Part shown: positions 16,100 to 19,737 of the stretch, one piece after another | Position numbering within the stretch: the stretch's first letter is position 1 | How the letters are laid out: every line of letters begins with the position of its first letter | Source: JBELMB01 sp042088665 | Lineage (GTDB): Bacteria; Pseudomonadota; Alphaproteobacteria; Rhodobacterales; Rhodobacteraceae | Length of the DNA: 19,737 bases | Assembly: GCA_042088665.1 (NCBI GenBank) | Contig: JBELMB010000091.1 | Coordinates: 1 to 19,737 of the forward strand | Direction of reading: 5' to 3' | Position numbers and translations under genes: made by a program | The notes under the pieces: model-generated | What the model was told of the DNA's origin: nothing | Database searches by the model: none | Seen by the model: only the letters and a program-made list of their open reading frames with translations

Positions 16100-16660
16100 T
16101 TATGCTGTGATCTGCGATTTCGCTTTGTAGACGGTGCTTCGGGCGATGCCCATGTCGCGGGCGATGTCGATTGGGCGTTCGCCCTCTGACAGGCGGCGTT
16201 TGATAGCTTCCATGTCGATCTTGGGTGGTCGGCCCTTGTAGACGCCTTTGGTTTTAGCGGCGGCGATACCTTCGGTTTGGCGTTCCCGGCGCAGGTTGGT
16301 CTCGAACTCGGCGAACACACCCAGCATGTCGAAGAAAGCCTTACCTGCCGCTGTCGAGGTATCGACAGGCTGTTCAGTGGCCACAAGGTGTGCGCCTTTC
16401 TGCTTGAGCCGGTCCACGATGATCTGGAGGTCGCGCATGGACCGGGCCAAGCGGTCAATGCGCGTGACGACAAGAGTCTCGCCGTTGTGGATGAAGTCGA
16501 GGATCGTAGTTAGTTCCCGCCGATCTCCGAGACGTGCGCCGGACTTCTGCTCGGTGCGGACCATGGTGCAACCGGCCGCCTCGAGCGCTGCGATTTGCGC
16601 ATCAAGGTTTTGCTCGACTGTCGAGGTGCGCGCATAGCCGATCCGGGCGGGGGTGTTCAT
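16100..16660 (-). CDS. Serine recombinase (resolvase/invertase family)
   Basis: 186 residues. Catalytic S13 sits in IGYARTSTVEQNLDAQ. RIDRLARS, FAEFETNLRRERQTEG and KGRPPKID are the usual active-site and linker blocks. The C-terminal helix-turn-helix is RPIDIARDMGIARSTVYK. The start at 16660 is preferred; an in-frame ATG at 16681 would add seven residues. It is divergent from the transposase with about 159 bases between them, the arrangement in which res sites are found. Its likely role is resolving transposition cointegrates or inverting a nearby segment. Confidence 0.93.
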   Translation of the reverse strand: MNTPARIGYARTSTVEQNLDAQIAALEAAGCTMVRTEQKSGARLGDRRELTTILDFIHNGETLVVTRIDRLARSMRDLQIIVDRLKQKGAHLVATEQPVDTSTAAGKAFFDMLGVFAEFETNLRRERQTEGIAAAKTKGVYKGRPPKIDMEAIKRRLSEGERPIDIARDMGIARSTVYKAKSQITA

Positions 16661-16819
16661 TTTGGGTGTGCCTGTGCTCATTTCTGTCCAGTTTCTCACA
16701 ATCGACCCAAAACGGACAAGAAAATTCAGCCCTGGGATGTCCGCGGTGTGGGGCGTTTTGGGTATACTCAAAGTGATATTTGGGATTCCTTGGCCCGTTA
16801 TCAGGTGGTAATATCGGCC
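16661..16819. promoter_or_regulatory. Candidate res site and divergent promoters between resolvase and transposase
   Basis: Contains TTTGGGTATACTCAAA at 16757-16772 (7 of 8 pairs symmetric around TA), suitable as a serine-recombinase crossover site. An exact 10-bp inverted repeat, ACCCAAAACG at 16705-16714 and CGTTTTGGGT at 16754-16763, overlaps it. A TAATAT box at 16809-16814 lies only 6 bases before the transposase ATG. Confidence 0.45.
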
Positions 16820-18253
16820 ATGCGCACGATCACCGGCACAGACCGCTCCCAAACCCTGCTTCTGCCCGCTGTTGTCGAAGACTATGTCGGCCCAGATAAT
16901 CCTGTCCGTTTCATTGACGCTTTCGTAGATCAGCTTGATCTGGTGGCACTCGGATTTGTCCGCGCGCACCCCGAACGGACGGGGCGGCCAGGCTATCATC
17001 CTGGTGATCTGCTGAAGCTGTACATCTACGGCTATCTGAACCGCGTTCGTTCCAGCCGTCGGTTGGAGGCTGAAACGCACCGGAACCTTGAAGTCATCTG
17101 GCTCCTGCGCCAGCTCCGGCCAGACTTCAAAACCATTGCAGATTTCCGTCGGCAAAACAGTAAGGCTTTCAAGCAGGTGTTCCGCGAATTTGTGGTTCTG
17201 TGCCGCGACCTTGATCTTTATGGGCGTGAGCTGATCGCGGTCGATGGCACGCGGATCAAAGCCGTGAACAACAAGGATCGCAATTTCACCAAGGCCTCGC
17301 TCGACAAATTGATCCAGCAGAGCGACGAGCGCCTGGAGAAGTATCTGGCGCAGCTCGATACTGGGGACGGCGACGACCGGGGCGCTCCCGGGTCCAGCCA
17401 GGCCGACAACCTGGAAGAAAAGATCGCCAACATCCGTGCCCGCCGTGATCAACTCCGCAGCTATCGGTCGGAGTTACAGGCTTCAGGTGAGGATCAAATC
17501 TCGCTCACCGATCCCGACGCCCGTGCCATGGCGCGCATGACCAAAGTCGGCGTTGGTTACAACATCCAGATCGCCGTGGACGCTAAGCACAGCCTGATCG
17601 CCGAACAGCATGTCACCAACAAGGTGTTGGACTACGGGCATCTGACAGAGACCGCTGAAGCCGCCAAAGCCCTTTTGGAGGTTGAGACTTTGGAGGTCGT
17701 CGCGGATCGGGGTTACTTTCAGGCCGAGGATATCGACGCCTGCGAAAAGGCTGGAATGATACCCTTCGTGCCTAAGCCAGATCGCGGCCCCGCCAAACGC
17801 CAGGGCTTGTTCCCCAAAGAACAATTCACTTTTAACCCTGAGCGAGACGGTTACGTATGCCCTGGTAAGCGGTTCTTGCGCCTGCGCAGCATCCGAAAGG
17901 AACGCGCGGTCGAGATACGTATGTACACCGGCCACGGCGTCTGTGGTGATTGCGCGCTCAAATCCCAATGCACCAAATCAGACTTCCGCCAGCTCAGCCG
18001 CTACGCCAACGAAGCGCAGCTCGAACTTATGGCCGAGCGTGTTGCGGCACGACCCGAGCTGCAAGATATCCGCCGCCAAACCGTCGAGCACCCGTTCGGC
18101 ACGATCAAACAGTGGATGAACCAAGGCGCTTTCCTGATGCACCGTCTCGAAAACGTCCGCGCTGAGTTCAGCCTCACAGCCCTCGTCTACAATCTCCGCC
18201 GCGCCATCACCTTGATCGGTGCCCCAGGCCTGATCGCGGCGGTCGGAGCGTGA
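16820..18253 (+). CDS. IS1182-family transposase
   Basis: 477 residues. The N-terminal region (1-130) is InsH/DUF772-like: GRPGYHPGDLLKLYIYGYLNRVRSSRRLE and PDFKTIADFR. The DDE triad can be placed at D142 (IAVDGTRI), D296 (VADRGYF) and E423 (VEHPFGTIKQW). A Cys cluster (C347, C375, C378, C384) forms a probable zinc site. The ATG at 16820 is used because the longer frame runs into the resolvase gene. The protein appears intact with no frameshift, so the element may be active. Confidence 0.95.
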   Translation: MRTITGTDRSQTLLLPAVVEDYVGPDNPVRFIDAFVDQLDLVALGFVRAHPERTGRPGYHPGDLLKLYIYGYLNRVRSSRRLEAETHRNLEVIWLLRQLRPDFKTIADFRRQNSKAFKQVFREFVVLCRDLDLYGRELIAVDGTRIKAVNNKDRNFTKASLDKLIQQSDERLEKYLAQLDTGDGDDRGAPGSSQADNLEEKIANIRARRDQLRSYRSELQASGEDQISLTDPDARAMARMTKVGVGYNIQIAVDAKHSLIAEQHVTNKVLDYGHLTETAEAAKALLEVETLEVVADRGYFQAEDIDACEKAGMIPFVPKPDRGPAKRQGLFPKEQFTFNPERDGYVCPGKRFLRLRSIRKERAVEIRMYTGHGVCGDCALKSQCTKSDFRQLSRYANEAQLELMAERVAARPELQDIRRQTVEHPFGTIKQWMNQGAFLMHRLENVRAEFSLTALVYNLRRAITLIGAPGLIAAVGA

Positions 18254-18268
18254 GACAGGCCCTTTTTT
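18227..18268 (+). terminator. Candidate terminator overlapping the end of the transposase gene
   Basis: GGCCTG (18227-18232) can pair with CAGGCC (18256-18261), followed by C and a run of six T at 18263-18268. The 23-base loop is long, so this is a moderate call. The rest of 18269-18414 shows no gene. Confidence 0.35.
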
Positions 18269-18414
18269 GCGGGAAACGGTCCACATTGGTCTTCTAAGCC
18301 CCGAGATACGCCGAGAAATCGCCGTACGCCGCGCACAAGCGGAAAACCGTTACGACTTCCCCAGAAACCAATCCCTACACGGGATCGCCTTTACCCAAGT
18401 AGCTGCGCTGAGTA

Positions 18415-18432
18415 TTCACACAGTCTGCATGA
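18415..18432 (-). repeat. Right terminal inverted repeat
   Basis: TTCACACAGTCTGCATGA, exact reverse complement of 15121-15138. It lies 162 bases after the transposase stop. Confidence 0.85.
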
Positions 18433-18636
18433 CTTATGGGCGCTCCCATCCGCGTGATACCTTGCACCAAGCATTGCCCACCCGCGCGAGGACCCATTTC
18501 GGTCCCCTGGCCGCGCGGCCCCTGACCTTATCCAGTCACGCGCAAGTGCCTTGACCGGACCACGCTGTTTCAGCGGTTGCATCCGCGCCGCCACATCAAG
18601 ACTCGCTTTTCGTTTCAGCCATAGTGGACTTATCGC
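18433..18636. other. Intergenic region right of the transposon, no gene seen
   Basis: No plausible open frame, RNA gene or strong promoter is visible. An in-frame TAG at 18622 rules out a longer version of the next gene. Confidence 0.5.
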
Positions 18637-19170
18637 ATGACCATTACCGCCGTCTCCAGCACCCTGACCGGAACCGAACTCACGTGGGGGGATTTCACCG
18701 TCGTCCCGCCGCCCCTCGTGGATCCCGCGGATGGGCACACCATCGACGCTTACACGAGCTTTGATTATCAGCTGGCCAATGGCACGCCGGTGGCCTCGGG
18801 TGGCAAGTTCCGAGTGCCCGATCCGAACACGCTGACGATCACGCCGCAGGCCTCGGTGACCACCGGTACAGCAAAGACTGCCGCCCTTCTGGCGCATGAA
18901 TCCTTTCACTTTGATTTGGGATTCTGCATCGCACGCGTCGTGGCGAAAAAGCTCGAAGATCTCGAAATGGCGACCGCTGCCGACGTCACCACCGAAGGCT
19001 TGCGGTTGTTCGACTACCATTTCCGCACCCGCGCCGGCCTGATCCAGGCGCGATATGACAAGGACACCCATCACGGCACCGTGGCGCGCTACCAACGGGT
19101 CTGGGCGGACCGCATGGCGACCTGCAAGGGGGACCCCAACGCCACCCGGATCGGGGGATTCTGGCTGTAG
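18637..19170 (+). CDS. Putative HExxH metallopeptidase, DUF922-like
   Basis: 177 residues with no signal peptide. The central helix LLAHESFHFDLGFCIARVV holds H87-E88-x-x-H91 followed by D93. Further on, YDKDTHHGTVARYQRVW (140-156) matches the YDxxTxHG...QxxW pattern that follows the HEQxHFD motif in DUF922-type predicted zinc proteases. Two Cys (C97, C163) could form a disulfide. The start at 18637 is the only choice because a stop precedes it in frame; no good SD is visible. It converges on the ChaC gene with 13 bases between stops. Family call is moderate; substrate is unknown. Confidence 0.7.
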   Translation: MTITAVSSTLTGTELTWGDFTVVPPPLVDPADGHTIDAYTSFDYQLANGTPVASGGKFRVPDPNTLTITPQASVTTGTAKTAALLAHESFHFDLGFCIARVVAKKLEDLEMATAADVTTEGLRLFDYHFRTRAGLIQARYDKDTHHGTVARYQRVWADRMATCKGDPNATRIGGFWL

Positions 19171-19183
19171 GTGCGGCCCGCGC

Positions 19184-19719
19184 CTAGCCGCCATCTGCGG
19201 GTGCTGAGCCGGGGCGCAGCTGCGCCGTTTGCGCCAGCAGCGCATCGATATAGGGATCGGCGATGTTCATCAAATCCAGATGCGCGCCGGTGCTTTGCAG
19301 GTAGTCAAGGTTGCGGCCCAGCATGCCCTCGGCCCCGTCGATCATGCACGCCTGTTCAGGCAGCGGGATCCCGGGCCTGACCTTGTCACTGGCGTGGTTG
19401 GCGGCGAACGACAGGGCCTCGATCGGGCCCTGAGCCGTGTCGAGGGTCAGCCAGACCGGGTGATAGACATCGACGATCATTTCCCTGCGGAACAGCACAA
19501 ATGTCTCATGCTCGGTCTGTCGGGCCGCGATGCGAAAGGCGAGCCCCTCACAGCCGTCGCCCGCATCCATCGCCAGCATGAGCCCGGGTCTGTCGCGTGA
19601 CCCGCGCCCGCCTTCGTCCCAGATGCAAAAGCTGCGGCCATAGCCATCGGTGCGTGCGCGCCGGACTTCGACAAATTCGATGGAAGGGTCCCACATCAGG
19701 GATCCGTAGCCAAAGACCC
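19184..19719 (-). CDS. chaC: ChaC-type gamma-glutamylcyclotransferase, 5' end cut by contig end
   Basis: Cytoplasmic enzyme that releases 5-oxoproline from glutathione (gamma-glutamyl) substrates. Reading in from the contig end, WVFGYGSLMWDPSIEF is the family's glycine-rich binding loop, followed by GYGRSFCIWDEGGRGSRDRPGLMLAMD. The likely catalytic Glu is in FRREM (codon 19481-19483). The chain ends with an LSFAAN block and a helical tail. A Met at 19696 lies inside the GSLMW motif and cannot be the true start. Upstream codons beyond 19719 are adapter, so several N-terminal residues are missing. Confidence 0.9.
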
Positions 19720-19737
19720 AGATCGGAAGAGCACACG
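19720..19737. other. Untrimmed Illumina adapter
   Basis: AGATCGGAAGAGCACACG is the start of the standard TruSeq read adapter. Read on the minus strand it gives the familiar MCSSDL/VCSSDL artefact peptide. It is not genomic. Confidence 0.98.

Larger units (their letters stand above)
15121..18432 (+). mobile_element. Candidate 3.3-kb transposon: IS1182-type transposase, serine resolvase, ATP-grasp passenger
   Basis: Bounded by TCATGCAGACTGTGTGAA at 15121-15138 and its exact reverse complement at 18415-18432. Allowing two mismatches, the repeat extends inward to about 23 bp. Inside, the transposase reads right, and the resolvase and ATP-grasp genes read left. IS1182 elements are usually about 1.5-2 kb with only a transposase, so the extra 1.5 kb would be cargo. 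No target-site duplication is obvious next to the ends. The alternative is two IS1182 copies or remnants flanking unrelated DNA. Confidence 0.65.

Noticed and set aside
15202..16473. 423-residue version of the ATP-grasp protein
   Set aside because: The extra N-terminus is the resolvase gene read in another frame; a good ribosome site supports 15993.
16100..17452. 450-residue version of the resolvase with a long N-terminal extension
   Set aside because: The extension is antisense to the transposase; the conserved resolvase fold begins at 16660.
16595..18253. Longer transposase start
   Set aside because: It would overlap the resolvase coding region; family proteins start near MRTITGTDRS.
18391..19245. 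284-residue minus-strand open frame
   Set aside because: It crosses the transposon end and lies antisense to the HExxH gene; no domain seen.

Overview
The window reads as a draft-assembly contig from a high-GC alphaproteobacterium, most likely Rhodobacteraceae (roseobacter group). The basis is codon use, overall GC and the family content (DUF1036 protein, caspase-like protein with a peptidoglycan-binding-like tail, IS1182 transposase). I judged this by eye, not by search. The last 18 bases (19720-19737) are Illumina adapter, so genuine sequence ends at 19719. A 100-N gap (5198-5297) interrupts a tandem repeat. The first gene (PP2C) and the last (ChaC) are both cut by the contig ends.

Region 1 (1-13683) looks like one envelope-signalling locus. 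A PP2C phosphatase overlaps by 4 bases a membrane Ser/Thr kinase with a repeat-rich cytoplasmic N-terminus and a periplasmic C-terminal domain. Facing it is a tight minus-strand operon: small secreted protein, ExbB, ExbD, a second ExbD with the key membrane Asp changed to Asn, and a long TonB/TolA-like transducer. The transducer has the TonB-type SxxxH motif in its membrane helix and a long acidic 18-residue repeat. Its C-terminal periplasmic domain appears homologous to that of the kinase, including a conserved Cys pair. Beyond this operon lie a small exported protein (minus strand) and, divergent from it, a secreted DUF1036 protein, an exported caspase-like protein that has lost the catalytic His, and a membrane-anchored M23 peptidase/lytic transglycosylase fusion.

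Region 2 (13768-14883) is an enolase-superfamily enzyme with the complete mandelate-racemase-type residue set, probably unrelated to region 1.

Region 3 (15121-18432) is a candidate 3.3-kb transposon bounded by an exact 18-bp inverted repeat. It carries an IS1182-type transposase, a divergent serine resolvase with a possible res site between them, and an ATP-grasp passenger gene.

Region 4 (18637 to the end) holds a small HExxH putative metallopeptidase and a ChaC-type gamma-glutamylcyclotransferase.

The working hypothesis for region 1 is that a kinase/phosphatase pair and an ExbBD-driven transducer read the same periplasmic ligand through the shared domain and control cell-wall enzymes. PppA/PpkA-type pairs often accompany type VI secretion, so upstream sequence off the contig could place this locus there. 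No secretion structural gene is visible in the window.
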